A stretch of 64,000 nucleotides of DNA from Paenibacillus sp. 19GGS1-52 (GCF_022369515.1 NZ_CP059724.1:5146001-5210000), one strand, 5' to 3'; positions 17,715 to 26,756 are shown, counted from the first letter of the stretch. A program made the numbers and translations. Notes: a model not told the origin generated them from the letters alone.

Positions 17715-19427
17715 TTAATTGCCGATGCTCTGCACAAGCACCGCAACTTCCTCAGCAGTGCCCAATTGCAGTGCTTTGGCGGCCAATTCCTTCATATCTG
17801 CAGCAGACAATTTGGAGATTTGGCTGCGCGCAGGCAGGATTGAAGTCGCGCTCATGCTGAATTCATCAAGACCAAGTCCCAGAAGCAACGGAATAGCTGT
17901 TGTGTCTCCAGCCATTTCGCCACACATTCCTGTCCACTTGCCTTCCGCATGTGCTGCGTCTATAACCATTTTGACCAAACGCAGGATAGCCGGATTGTAC
18001 GGCTGATACAGGTAAGATACCTGTTCATTCATACGGTCAGCAGCCATCGTATACTGGATAAGGTCATTTGTACCGATACTGAAGAAATCAACTTCCTTGG
18101 CAAACTGGTCGGCAAGAACAGCAGTGGATGGTATCTCGACCATTATGCCCAGTTGAATGTTGTCCGAAACTTCAATACCTTCTTCTTTCAGCTTAGCTTT
18201 TTCTTCCAGCAGCAAATCACGTGCAGCCCGGAACTCGCTAAGCACAGCGATCATCGGGAACATAATACGAAGGTCTCCGTGAACACTCGCTCTAAGCAGG
18301 GCCCGCAGCTGTGTGCGGAAGATGTCCTGACGATCCAGACACAAACGTATAGCGCGGAATCCTAAGAAAGGGTTCATTTCCTTCGGCAGCTCAAGATAAG
18401 GCAGCTCTTTGTCACCACCGATATCAAGAGTACGCACAACTACGGGTTTGCCCTTCATATTCTCCAGCACGGTACGATAAGCATTGTACTGAATTTCTTC
18501 GGAAGGCAACTTGTCGCGGCCCATGTACAGAAATTCTGTACGATACAGACCCACACCTTCCCCGCCATTTTCAATAACACCATTTACATCGTTAGGTGTA
18601 CCAATATTGGCAGCCAGCTCAACATGTTTGCCATCAGCCGAAACTGTCGGCTCATCGCGTAGTTTCTTCCACTCTGCGATCTGCAAGTCATAGGCCTTTT
18701 GTTTGCTGATGTATTCTGCGACTTCTGCTTCGCTAGGATTGATCAGAACATCTCCGTTAAGACCGTCCACGATAACCAGATCACCGGTTTTTACTTTGGA
18801 TAGAACATCCTTAGTCCCTACAACCGCTGGAATCTCCAGAGAGCGGGCCATAATAGCGGAATGGGATGTACGTCCACCGATATTCGTTGTGAAACCTTTA
18901 ACGAATTTGCGGTTTAACTGCGCCGTATCGGATGGAGTCAGATCCTGAGCAATGACAATAACCTCTTCATTAATTTCAGCAGGGCTAACATAATGGATGC
19001 CCAGCAGGTGGTTCAACACCCGTTTGGTTACGTCCCGCATATCAGCAGCGCGTTCCTGAAGATATGTGCTTTTCATATTTTCGAACATTTCAATAAATTG
19101 AGTGGCTATTACATTTAATGCATAGTCCGCGTTAACCGATTCCTCACGGATTTTGTCAGTTACGGGGCTGATCAGTTCAGGGTCTTCGAGTATGAGCAGA
19201 TGAGATTCAAAAATCTCTGCCTTCTTCTCTCCGAGCTCTGCCAAAGTACGCTCTTTAATGACTTGCAACTCGGTTTTTGATTTGGCGAGGGCATCATTCA
19301 GTTTAGCGACTTCTGCTTCTGTATCACTGATAGCAGTCTTCGTAATCGTATAATCCGGGTGTTCCAGGATAAAGGCACGAGCTACGGCAATCCCTGCTGA
19401 AGCCGCGATTCCTGAAATTTTACTCAT
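17715..19427 (-). CDS. ptsI: PTS enzyme I (phosphoenolpyruvate-protein phosphotransferase)
   Basis: This 570-residue cytoplasmic enzyme takes phosphate from phosphoenolpyruvate and passes it to HPr, energising all PTS sugar uptake. The N-terminal domain carries the phospho-His in GGRTSHSAIMARSLEIPAVVG (His189, the position used in Bacillus). The C-terminal PEP-binding barrel shows LYRTEFLYM, FSIGTNDLIQYTMAADR and the CGEMAGD active-site loop. Length and motifs fit the family. The ATG overlaps the ptsH stop by 8 bp, so the two are translationally coupled. It is the last gene of ptsG-ptsH-ptsI and is followed by a terminator. Confidence 0.97.
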   Translation of the reverse strand: MSKISGIAASAGIAVARAFILEHPDYTITKTAISDTEAEVAKLNDALAKSKTELQVIKERTLAELGEKKAEIFESHLLILEDPELISPVTDKIREESVNADYALNVIATQFIEMFENMKSTYLQERAADMRDVTKRVLNHLLGIHYVSPAEINEEVIVIAQDLTPSDTAQLNRKFVKGFTTNIGGRTSHSAIMARSLEIPAVVGTKDVLSKVKTGDLVIVDGLNGDVLINPSEAEVAEYISKQKAYDLQIAEWKKLRDEPTVSADGKHVELAANIGTPNDVNGVIENGGEGVGLYRTEFLYMGRDKLPSEEIQYNAYRTVLENMKGKPVVVRTLDIGGDKELPYLELPKEMNPFLGFRAIRLCLDRQDIFRTQLRALLRASVHGDLRIMFPMIAVLSEFRAARDLLLEEKAKLKEEGIEVSDNIQLGIMVEIPSTAVLADQFAKEVDFFSIGTNDLIQYTMAADRMNEQVSYLYQPYNPAILRLVKMVIDAAHAEGKWTGMCGEMAGDTTAIPLLLGLGLDEFSMSATSILPARSQISKLSAADMKELAAKALQLGTAEEVAVLVQSIGN

Positions 19428-19695
19428 GAAGCTCTCCCAGCCCTTCTTTGATCATGATTTCTTGAAGTGCCTTCATCGCTTCCGCTTCTTCAGTGCCTTC
19501 AGTAATCAAAGACAAGGTATCGCCAGCTTCAAGACCGAGGGACAATACGCCGAGAATGGATTTCAAGGTTACTTTTTTGCCTTTAGCTTCGGCATAAGCC
19601 TCAGTATCCTTAAATTTTGTAGCTGTATTTACCAGCGCTGTTGCCGGGCGTGCATGAATTCCGTCTTCGTCGATAATTCTGAATGTTGTTTGCAT
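19420..19695 (-). CDS. ptsH: PTS phosphocarrier protein HPr
   Basis: This 91-residue phosphocarrier sits between enzyme I and the sugar-specific EII proteins. The phospho-acceptor His is in DGIHARPAT (His14). The regulatory Ser46 lies in VTLKSILGVLSLG; in Firmicutes HPr kinase phosphorylates it so that HPr acts as the CcpA co-repressor. The start MQTTF is chosen by family alignment. A TTG four codons further upstream is also possible, since neither has a strong ribosome site. It may also be read from its own promoter inside the ptsG-ptsH gap. Confidence 0.96.
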   Translation of the reverse strand: MQTTFRIIDEDGIHARPATALVNTATKFKDTEAYAEAKGKKVTLKSILGVLSLGLEAGDTLSLITEGTEEAEAMKALQEIMIKEGLGELHE

Positions 19696-19747
19696 AATAT
19701 TATCCAACTCACTTTCTATAGATGGGATGTTTTATAGTGATAAATGA

Positions 19748-19789
19748 TGCGCTCCCCCCAATTATAAAGGAAGCGCAACTCCATTGCAC
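19748..19789 (-). promoter_or_regulatory. Candidate ptsHI promoter and hairpin in the ptsG-ptsH gap
   Basis: On the minus strand GTGCAA, 17 nt, TATAAT (-10 at 19761-19766) forms a plausible sigma-A promoter overlapping the end of ptsG. The same place carries a hairpin (TGCGCTTCC with GGGGAGCGCA, 19748-19777) without a T-run. A separate ptsHI promoter is known in related bacteria, which makes the reading reasonable but unproven. Confidence 0.45.
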
Positions 19790-19792
19790 ATT

Positions 19793-21856
19793 TTACTGAA
19801 TGGTGATGATATCCTTGTCACCGATTGCTACTTTGCCCGGTTTCTTCAGGGTTACAGTAGAACCTTCTGGCAGATTGGAGAAAATGACCGGAGACATTAC
19901 AGAAGGCGCATGTGCCTTCACGTACTCCAGATCAACCTCCATAATTGCCTGGCCTGCTGCTACAAGGTCACCCTCTTCAACAAGAATAGTAAACCCTTGA
20001 CCTTTTAGCTTAACAGTGTTCACACCGATATGAACAAGCACTTCCTTGCCTCCATCGGACATGATGCCAATAGCGTGCTTACTTGGGAATACATTAAAGA
20101 TTTTACCATAGACCGGCGAAGCAATCTTACCGTCATCTGACAGGAAGGCGAAACCATCACCCGTCATTTTTTGCGAGAATACTTGGTCTGGAACCAAGGT
20201 TATATCCATCAACTCGCCGTTTACTGGAGAAACGATATCTTCCGGAATGATCGCGGCAGCTTCTTCGCCAGCCTTCTTCTCCAAATCAGGCTGCGGAGCG
20301 ATCGTTACTGGAGCGGATACCGGTGTCTTGCCATTCATAACATCCTGTATTTGTGATTTGATCGTATCGGATCGTGTACCGAAGATGGCTTGTACATTAT
20401 TTCCGACTTCAAGCACGCCGGATGCACCAAGCTTCTTCAGACGGCTCTTATCTACGCCAGCCTTATCCTTAACTTCAACACGAAGACGGGTAATACAAGC
20501 ATCTAGATGGGTGATGTTCTCCTTGCCACCCAGAGCGGACAGAATGTTGCGCGGCAGATCGTAACCTGCAGTAGAAATTGCTTCAGCGTTAACTTCACCA
20601 TCATCTTCAGTCTCATCTTCACGACCTGGAGTTCTCAGGTTGAACTTGCGAATAACATAACGGAAGCCGAAGTAGTAAATCACTGCAAGGACAAGACCTA
20701 CCGGTATGACAAGCCACCAATGTGTACGGTTCGGAATAACGCCGAAAAGTACAAAGTCAATGAACCCACCGGAGAAGGTCATCCCGATCTTAACATTTAG
20801 AATTTGCATAGTCATAAATGACAAACCTGCAAACACGGCATGCACAGCGAACAGCAGAGGAGCTACGAACAAGAATGAGAATTCCAGCGGCTCAGTGATC
20901 CCTGTCAGGAATGAGGTCAATGCTGCCGAAACCATCAAACTGCCGACAACCCTTTTGTTCTCAGGTCTGGCTTCATGATAGATAGCCAGCGCTGCTGCCG
21001 GAAGACCGAACATCATGAACGGGTATTTACCTGTAGTAAATGTACCCGCTGTAAATGGCACACCGTCACGAAGCTGTTGCATAAAGATACGTTGGTCACC
21101 ACGGACCAGATCGCCTGCTTTGTCGACATAACTTCCGAATTCATACCAGAATGGTGAATAGAAGATATGATGCAGACCGAATGGAATCAGGGAGCGTTCA
21201 ATGATCCCAAAGATAAAAGCGGAAAGTGTCAGATTCGTATCGATCATGCTTTGGGATACATAGTTCAGACCGTGTTGAATCGGCGGCCAAATCAATGTCA
21301 GAGCAAGACCGAGTACCAGGGAAGTTACAGCAGTCATAATCGGTACAAAACGTTTACCTGCGAAGAAGCCCAAATAGGACGGCAGCTCAATTCGGAAGAA
21401 ACGTTTGTACATGGCTGCAGCCAAGATCCCGACTAATATACCGCCGAAAACACCGGTCTGCAGAGTAGGGATACCCAGTACACTGGAATATGCAAAGTCC
21501 CCTTGACTAAGTACATATGCATTGACGCCTACAACCGTACCCATCGTAACGTTCATTACGAGGAAACCGATGATGGCTGCCAGCCCAGCAACGCCCTCTC
21601 CGCCGGCCAGCCCAATGGCTACCCCTACGGCGAACAATAGCGACAAATTATTAAATACGATTTGTCCCGAGTTCATTAATACATTGGCAATAGCCTGAAC
21701 AACATTGTTCTCTAGAACTGGTACATATTGAAGGAAATCTTGGTTAACGAGCATGTTACCTATTCCGAGCAGCAAACCTGCCGCAGGCAGGATGGCAACC
21801 GGAAGCATTAGCGCCTTACCAACTCTTTGCAAAACGCCGAACATCTTCTTAAACAT
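19793..21856 (-). CDS. ptsG: PTS glucose-specific EIICBA component
   Basis: This 687-residue membrane protein transports and phosphorylates glucose. The EIIC domain has about ten membrane helices (from FGVLQRVGKALMLPVAILPA to about residue 400). EIIB has the phospho-Cys in LDACITRLRV, and EIIA has the phospho-His in LVHIGVNTVKL with a preceding SKHAIGIMSDGG. The fused C-B-A order and length match Bacillus PtsG. The ATG at 21856 has AAGGAAGTGA upstream and is preferred. The longer frame to 21934 starts near the leader terminator. Transcription is expected to depend on GlcT acting at the RAT/terminator in the leader. Confidence 0.96.
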   Translation of the reverse strand: MFKKMFGVLQRVGKALMLPVAILPAAGLLLGIGNMLVNQDFLQYVPVLENNVVQAIANVLMNSGQIVFNNLSLLFAVGVAIGLAGGEGVAGLAAIIGFLVMNVTMGTVVGVNAYVLSQGDFAYSSVLGIPTLQTGVFGGILVGILAAAMYKRFFRIELPSYLGFFAGKRFVPIMTAVTSLVLGLALTLIWPPIQHGLNYVSQSMIDTNLTLSAFIFGIIERSLIPFGLHHIFYSPFWYEFGSYVDKAGDLVRGDQRIFMQQLRDGVPFTAGTFTTGKYPFMMFGLPAAALAIYHEARPENKRVVGSLMVSAALTSFLTGITEPLEFSFLFVAPLLFAVHAVFAGLSFMTMQILNVKIGMTFSGGFIDFVLFGVIPNRTHWWLVIPVGLVLAVIYYFGFRYVIRKFNLRTPGREDETEDDGEVNAEAISTAGYDLPRNILSALGGKENITHLDACITRLRVEVKDKAGVDKSRLKKLGASGVLEVGNNVQAIFGTRSDTIKSQIQDVMNGKTPVSAPVTIAPQPDLEKKAGEEAAAIIPEDIVSPVNGELMDITLVPDQVFSQKMTGDGFAFLSDDGKIASPVYGKIFNVFPSKHAIGIMSDGGKEVLVHIGVNTVKLKGQGFTILVEEGDLVAAGQAIMEVDLEYVKAHAPSVMSPVIFSNLPEGSTVTLKKPGKVAIGDKDIITIQ

Positions 21857-21903
21857 TGAGGTCACTTCCTTAATCATATTATTCAATTTCTGCAAAACAG
21901 AAG

Positions 21904-22010
21904 CCAAAAAAGGCATGAGCAATACAGTATACACTGGTGTTGTCTAACTCTAAGTTAGATTACCCCGAGATGGGGCACAACAACCAAAATACTGTAAATC
22001 ACTCATGCCT
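21904..22010 (-). terminator. ptsG leader terminator (antitermination target)
   Basis: On the minus strand AGGCATGAG (22002-22010) pairs with CTCATGCCT (21910-21918), followed by TTTTTT. The long loop holds further stems: CAGTAT/ATACTG, a GTTGT/ACAAC pair, CCCC/GGGG and CTAAC/GTTAG. The 5' arm is shared with the RAT sequence, so the two folds exclude each other. Confidence 0.85.
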
Positions 22011-22029
22011 GATCGTATCAGTTACACGT
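22001..22029 (-). promoter_or_regulatory. RAT antiterminator site for GlcT
   Basis: The leader contains ACGTGTAACTGATACGATC followed by AGGCATGAGT. This closely resembles the ribonucleic antiterminator bound by GlcT in Bacillus ptsG. CTGAT/ATCAG forms the inner stem. Its 3' half (AGGCATGAG) is also the 5' arm of the terminator, so binding of GlcT would block termination. Confidence 0.85.
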
Positions 22030-22059
22030 TGGTATTCTGTTTTATTAATAACAGGGATC

Positions 22060-22088
22060 ATTGTAGCACCGATTATTTGAAGTTGCAA
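22060..22088 (-). promoter_or_regulatory. ptsG promoter
   Basis: TTGCAA (22083-22088), 17 nt, TACAAT (22060-22065) on the minus strand is a good sigma-A promoter. It starts ~30 bp before the RAT and lies just past the end of glcT. Confidence 0.8.
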
Positions 22089-22104
22089 TACCTTTGTAGA
22101 ATGT

Positions 22105-22983
22105 TTATTGTGTGCCACCACTTGTTCCTAGATCAACTTCATCCTCTTTCTTCTGGGCAAGTCGCTGGAGGTGAATGGTCAGATAACTTACCTCTGCCGG
22201 ATACACTGGCATATGTACCCGTTGTTCGATAACCTTCGTCAATTTCCAGGCCAACATGTACATTTCGGGATATTCACGTTTCATGAGGCCGTCCAGGGAG
22301 GAGGTCTCTCGTACGGTCTCTCCTCGGCGCAGCCTCTCCAGAACGAACCGCAAATGGGTAACCAGCCGCGAATAATCAAGCGATTCGCGTGGGACATGAT
22401 ATTCCAGATTATTCTCAACTAATCCAACAAGATCTCCAATCAGCAAGGAATGCTGCTTCACCTCAGAGATATGTCTATTGCTGATTGCGCTGACAATATG
22501 CAGCGCTACAAAACCAATCTCATCCGCAGGCAAATTCACATCCATAGTCTCATTAATGCGTCGGATCGCAAATTCCGCCATATTATATTCATCAGGATAT
22601 ATCTCCTTCGTCTCATAGAGAAAAGGATTATGGATATCAATATGTTGCCCATGGCGCCGAATCGCAAATGCAATATGATCAGTGAGTGCAATGTGGATAT
22701 GTTCATTCAACTGTTGATTGCTATTTTGCATAATATAAAGAATGATTTCCTGAACAACCTCTATCAATTTCTCATCCACCTGGGGAACGAGCTGCTTATA
22801 TTGCTCCTGCTCTTCCTGACTGCGGAGAATAAACATCTTCTCCACGGAGGATAGGTTTATACGATCGCGCGTTTTGCGGTTAAAGCCTATGCCCTTACCG
22901 ATAACTACTACTTCTGCATATTGGGGATGTTCAGCAATAATAACATTGTTATTCAATACCTTGGCCACTGTTATGCTGCTCAC
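22105..22983 (-). CDS. glcT: Transcriptional antiterminator GlcT (BglG/LicT family)
   Basis: This 292-residue RNA-binding antiterminator has an N-terminal CAT domain (SITVAKVLNNNVIIAEH, then VVVIGKGIGFNRK) and two PTS regulation domains. PRD1 is about residues 70-170, with conserved His in LTDHIAFAIRRH. PRD2 is about 180-290, with LVTHLRFVLERL. PTS components phosphorylate the PRD histidines, so the protein is active when glucose drains phosphate from the PTS. It lies immediately upstream of ptsG and its RAT. The GTG at 22983 has AGAGGTG 6 nt upstream; a GTG three codons earlier has no room for a ribosome site. Its own promoter lies at 23056-23085. Confidence 0.95.
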   Translation of the reverse strand: MSSITVAKVLNNNVIIAEHPQYAEVVVIGKGIGFNRKTRDRINLSSVEKMFILRSQEEQEQYKQLVPQVDEKLIEVVQEIILYIMQNSNQQLNEHIHIALTDHIAFAIRRHGQHIDIHNPFLYETKEIYPDEYNMAEFAIRRINETMDVNLPADEIGFVALHIVSAISNRHISEVKQHSLLIGDLVGLVENNLEYHVPRESLDYSRLVTHLRFVLERLRRGETVRETSSLDGLMKREYPEMYMLAWKLTKVIEQRVHMPVYPAEVSYLTIHLQRLAQKKEDEVDLGTSGGTQ

Positions 22984-23055
22984 ATTTGACACCTCTTTTA
23001 TTTCTGAATACCCGACTTCCGGCAGTAGCCCGAATTAATGAAGCGGCACGAGTAG

Positions 23056-23085
23056 ATTATACATGTGCTAATGCCATAACTTCAA
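23056..23085 (-). promoter_or_regulatory. glcT promoter
   Basis: TTGAAG (23080-23085), 18 nt, TATAAT (23056-23061) on the minus strand, about 75 bp ahead of glcT. Confidence 0.7.
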
Positions 23086-23152
23086 GGAGTCTGTTAAAAA
23101 GAGGGCAGCAATAATAACCAAATCGTATCCTTGTCTACTGTACTTCCTTAAG

Positions 23153-24730
23153 TTACTCTCCAAGCCCTTCCAGTGGGCGGCTCGAAGCTTGTGTCGGCAC
23201 AACTGGTGTTGACAACGAATTCGCTAGTGCAGCTGGCACAGCAAGAGCTGCGCTGCCTGCCAGCACTCCTGAAGATTTATGTGTCAGACTCCGGATCAGT
23301 TCCTCCACATCAATGCCGGATACGCTTTTCAGCATTTCAGGTGCGGTTGACATCAGTTCAGTCACATAGTTACTTACCCGAGCTGCGCCTGCACCATTTC
23401 CAGTATCAACAACAGTCAATTTATCAATAGAAGCTAGTGGTTTGGCAATCTGACCGGCCAGTTCAGGCAGCATTTTTAAGATAATATCCAGAATCGCAGC
23501 TTCACCAAATTTCTGGAACGCCTCAGCCAGCTTTTCCTTAGCCTCGGCTTCTGCTGATCCACGCAAACGGATAACCTCGGCATCTGCCGTACCTTTAGCT
23601 AACTCAGCATCAGCTGCAGCCTGACCCTCCAGACGTTTCTGTGCCGACGTTGCTTTTGCCTGCGTCTCAATACTGTACTGAAGCGCGTCTGCCTCGCGCA
23701 TTCTCTTCGACTTATCAGCTTCTGCTGCCTGCTCTACTGCGTAACGGTCAGCCTCAGACTTCTTTTTCACCTCAGCGTCATATTGCTTCTCGCGAATCAA
23801 GATTTCTTTGTCCTGCAAATCGATTTCCCGCATCTTACGAACCAGTTCCACCTTCATTTGCTCCTCGACAACGGTTTGCTTGCCGCGTGCTTCCTGAATA
23901 AAATAAGCCTGATCCGCTTCCGCCTTGGCTGTATCCTGATCTCTCTTAAAGGCAGCAACCTTTAACTGATTCTCCTTGGAGGCTTCGGCAATGTTCGTAT
24001 CGCGCAACAGCTCTGCCTTCTGGCCCTCCTCTTCCGCCGCAGCCTTCTGAATCCGCGAATCACGTACTGCCTGCGCTTCGGCAATTTCTGCATCCCGTTT
24101 CACTGCCGCAATACGCGGCTTGCCCAGCGCTTCAAGATAACCATGCTTGTCACGAATATCCTTGATCGTAAAAGAAACAATCTGCAAGCCCATTTTTTTG
24201 AGATCCCGTGCCGCTACTCCCTGTACCTCTTGTGCGAATCGGTCACGATTACTATAAACTTCCTCTACGGTCATCGTACCCAGAATAGCTCTGAGATGTC
24301 CCTCCAATACTTCCTGCGCCGAGCTCTTTAGAGATTCGATAGGCTTACCCATAAATTGTTCCGCCGCCGTAGCTATATCCTCTGTAGAACTGCCTACTTT
24401 GATAATAGCGACACCATCAGCGAGAACGGGAACGCCCTGCTCGGTATATACCTCTGGCGTTGTGATTTCCAGTTTGTGTGATAGCAGCGACATAAATTCC
24501 GCTTTCTGAAATATGGGTAAAATAAAAGTCCCACCGCCGCGTACAATTTTGATTTTCCGACCCGATCCGTCATCTGAAAGATGATTTTTGCCTAAAAAAG
24601 CGCCTGTAACAATCATTCCTTCATCCGGTCCTACGGTTTTGAAGCGGGCCCAGAAGGCCAACCCCAACACAAACAGCACAGCAACTACTACTGCAGGAAT
24701 AAACATATAATCAGGTATGCCAAAATACAT
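23153..24730 (-). CDS. floT: Flotillin-like scaffold protein
   Basis: This 525-residue membrane scaffold is the YuaG/FloT type, which organises functional membrane microdomains and affects fluidity and sigma-W stress tolerance. There is one N-terminal hydrophobic hairpin or helix (IPAVVVAVLFVLGLAFWA). Next comes an SPFH/PHB domain (about residues 45-215, with VPVLADGVAIIKVG). A long Glu/Ala-rich coiled-coil flotillin domain follows (about 215-410, with repeats such as AEAQAVRDS and EAEAKEKLAEA). The C-terminal tail is Ser/Ala-rich. Its ATG has GGGGAGAGG upstream and shares one base with the stop of the NfeD-like gene, so the two are coupled. The same order is found in B. subtilis yuaF-yuaG. 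Confidence 0.95.
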   Translation of the reverse strand: MYFGIPDYMFIPAVVVAVLFVLGLAFWARFKTVGPDEGMIVTGAFLGKNHLSDDGSGRKIKIVRGGGTFILPIFQKAEFMSLLSHKLEITTPEVYTEQGVPVLADGVAIIKVGSSTEDIATAAEQFMGKPIESLKSSAQEVLEGHLRAILGTMTVEEVYSNRDRFAQEVQGVAARDLKKMGLQIVSFTIKDIRDKHGYLEALGKPRIAAVKRDAEIAEAQAVRDSRIQKAAAEEEGQKAELLRDTNIAEASKENQLKVAAFKRDQDTAKAEADQAYFIQEARGKQTVVEEQMKVELVRKMREIDLQDKEILIREKQYDAEVKKKSEADRYAVEQAAEADKSKRMREADALQYSIETQAKATSAQKRLEGQAAADAELAKGTADAEVIRLRGSAEAEAKEKLAEAFQKFGEAAILDIILKMLPELAGQIAKPLASIDKLTVVDTGNGAGAARVSNYVTELMSTAPEMLKSVSGIDVEELIRSLTHKSSGVLAGSAALAVPAALANSLSTPVVPTQASSRPLEGLGE

Positions 24731-25266
24731 CAAAAATCCTCTCCCCTTCTATCTTCGAATTCAGTTACAAGAGCAACGCCTTCACGCACTTCCACTACAA
24801 CAACCTTCATCCCGACTGGGATGGAGTGGTGCTCGAAGCTTGCCGCCGTATGGAGACTATTGGCTGCGCCGAACTTCACCATAATCTCGCCATAGCCCTT
24901 TGCGGGAATAGGGACCGTAATTTCCCCAATCTTCCCGGGCAGGTCCCGCATGGAGAAGCCATTAGACACCTCGCTTTTGTCCATCGTCTTCACAACTCCA
25001 AGGTAGAGGAGCACCCCTATAAAGACGGCGCTCAGCAGGGCAAGGGCCATGATTGGTACGGTATCCAGCCTACTGTAGCGTGTAAGTAGAATACCTACTC
25101 CGCCAAATACGGTCACTCCCCCCGCCAGAACAGTGGAATTGAGGAAATCAAAGGACAGCAGATCAAAGATCCCACCCAGTGCATTTCCGATCAGATCCCC
25201 CACCAAAACGCTGACAATGGCAAAAATGACGCCCAGCGCCAAGCAGCCCAAATACAGCGTTAGCAT
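24730..25266 (-). CDS. yuaF: NfeD-family membrane protein (YuaF type), flotillin partner
   Basis: This 178-residue protein begins with MLTLYLGCLALGVIFAIVSV. It shows three or four membrane helices (about residues 1-30, 45-60 and 70-95), then a soluble OB-fold of ~75 residues typical of NfeD (LPGKIGEITVPIPAKGYGEIMV to VALVTEFEDR). Proteins of this family are encoded next to flotillins and act with them in membrane microdomains. The ATG has an AGGAGGAG ribosome site, and an ECF-type promoter lies 45 bp upstream. Confidence 0.93.
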   Translation of the reverse strand: MLTLYLGCLALGVIFAIVSVLVGDLIGNALGGIFDLLSFDFLNSTVLAGGVTVFGGVGILLTRYSRLDTVPIMALALLSAVFIGVLLYLGVVKTMDKSEVSNGFSMRDLPGKIGEITVPIPAKGYGEIMVKFGAANSLHTAASFEHHSIPVGMKVVVVEVREGVALVTEFEDRRGEDF

Positions 25267-25310
25267 AAATTTCTCCTCCTGTCTTAATTCCGGACTGTCA
25301 TACTACTGTA

Positions 25311-25337
25311 AACGTATCGAATGCGTCCCTGGTTTCA
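25311..25337 (-). promoter_or_regulatory. Putative ECF (sigma-W type) promoter of yuaF-floT
   Basis: On the minus strand TGAAAC (25332-25337) is followed after 17 nt by CGTTTA. This resembles the sigma-W consensus TGAAAC-N16/17-CGTA. In B. subtilis the homologous operon is a sigma-W regulon member, which supports the reading. No sigma-A promoter of comparable quality was seen. Confidence 0.65.
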
Positions 25338-25415
25338 CAATCTTTGGGTTTTCTTCCATAGAATATTTTGGGAATTAAAATAACCGCTAACCCAGGCCAC
25401 TACGGATCAAAAACG

Positions 25416-25458
25416 AAAACGAGCCAGACTCCAATAATCGGGAGACTGGCTCGTTTTT
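25416..25458 (-). terminator. Terminator of the alcohol dehydrogenase gene
   Basis: AAAACGAGCCAG (25416-25427) pairs perfectly with CTGGCTCGTTTT (25446-25457). T-rich tails follow on both strands. It lies about 95 bp past the dehydrogenase stop and upstream of yuaF. Confidence 0.88.
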
Positions 25459-25551
25459 AGCTTTAAACAGCTCTGAAGTGCAAATGGCTGTCTCATACGT
25501 GACAAATACTTCTTTTGGGACAGCACTCCTTAATCCTTCAGTTCCTATGTT

Positions 25552-26715
25552 TTACAAAGCCAGTTTGTAAATTTCTACAACATCTTCGCGCTCAAGCTTG
25601 CGGAAATTACCGAACGGTCCGAAACGAACCGCTTTGTCGGCCATATTCCCAATCTCGCTATCATCAATATCGTAATCCCCTAAGACCTTGGGCGCACCAA
25701 TGGAGTCCCAGAAACTGCGCAGAGCTTCAATGCCTTCAAGGCCGATCGCTTCATCAGTTTTGCCGGCAGAATCAATACCGAACACATTTACCGCAAGCTG
25801 GCGGAAACGGGCTGGGTTCGTGCTGATGTTATATTTCATCCACTGCGGGAACAGGATAGCCAAACCTCCACCATGCGGAATATCGTATACGGCCGATACT
25901 GCATGCTCAATATTGTGGGTAGCCCAATCTCCGGCAAAACCCATACTGACCATGCCATTAAGCGCCATCGTACCACAATACATGATTGTCTCGCGCAATT
26001 CGTAATTATTCAGATCTTCGATCAGCTTTGGCGCAGTCTCGATAACCGTGCGCAGCAATGTCTCACAGAAACCGTCCTGTACCGTAGTATTGCCATCGGT
26101 ATGGAAGTAATGCTCCAGAACATGCGACATGATATCCACCATTCCATAGACAGTCTGATCACGTGGCAACGAGAAGGTATTCTCGGGATCTAGGATAGAG
26201 AATGCCGGGAACGCATGAACGCTTCCCCAGCCCATTTTTTCCTGAGTCACTTCATTCGTAATTACAGAGCCATTGTTCATTTCAGAGCCGGTAGCCGCCA
26301 TTGTCAGCACAGTACCCAGTGGCAGCGCACCCTGTGGAGCCGCCTTGCGCTCTACAAAGTCCCACATGTCGCCATCGTATTTCGCACCTACCGCAACTGC
26401 CTTGGCACAATCCAGCACACTTCCGCCGCCAACGGCAAGAATAAGGTCGATATTATGCTCATGGCATAATTCTACTCCAGTATGTACTGTCGACAGTCGA
26501 GGATTCGGTTCTACTCCGGCCAGTTCGGTAACTACTGCACCAATGGCATTTAATTGAGCCATTACTTTATCGTACAAGCCACTGCGTTTGATACTGCCGC
26601 CGCCATACATCAGAAGTACATTTTTTCCGAATTTCGGTACTTCAATCTTCAAGGCTTCGAGCGTACCTTGTCCGAATATCAGCTTAGTAGGATTATAAAA
26701 TTCAAATTTACGCAT
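25552..26715 (-). CDS. Iron-containing alcohol dehydrogenase (butanol dehydrogenase type)
   Basis: This 387-residue cytoplasmic group III alcohol dehydrogenase is similar to YugJ/BdhA-type NAD(P)H-dependent butanol dehydrogenases. The nucleotide-binding motif is ILAVGGGSVLDCAK. The metal ligands lie in GMVDIMSHVLEHYF (Asp, His) and in DWATHNIEHAVSAVYDIPHG (two His). The length fits the family. It is a single-gene unit with a very good sigma-A promoter and its own terminator. The physiological substrate (aldehyde or ketone reduction in fermentation) is inferred from the family. Confidence 0.93.
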   Translation of the reverse strand: MRKFEFYNPTKLIFGQGTLEALKIEVPKFGKNVLLMYGGGSIKRSGLYDKVMAQLNAIGAVVTELAGVEPNPRLSTVHTGVELCHEHNIDLILAVGGGSVLDCAKAVAVGAKYDGDMWDFVERKAAPQGALPLGTVLTMAATGSEMNNGSVITNEVTQEKMGWGSVHAFPAFSILDPENTFSLPRDQTVYGMVDIMSHVLEHYFHTDGNTTVQDGFCETLLRTVIETAPKLIEDLNNYELRETIMYCGTMALNGMVSMGFAGDWATHNIEHAVSAVYDIPHGGGLAILFPQWMKYNISTNPARFRQLAVNVFGIDSAGKTDEAIGLEGIEALRSFWDSIGAPKVLGDYDIDDSEIGNMADKAVRFGPFGNFRKLEREDVVEIYKLAL

Positions 26716-26756
26716 ATGTGCAGCCTCCGTTAAATCATTAATGTGATGCCTTTCAT

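Noticed and set aside
21857..21934. Longer PtsG N-terminus starting at 21934
   Set aside because: It would begin beside the leader terminator; a strong ribosome site and family alignment support 21856.
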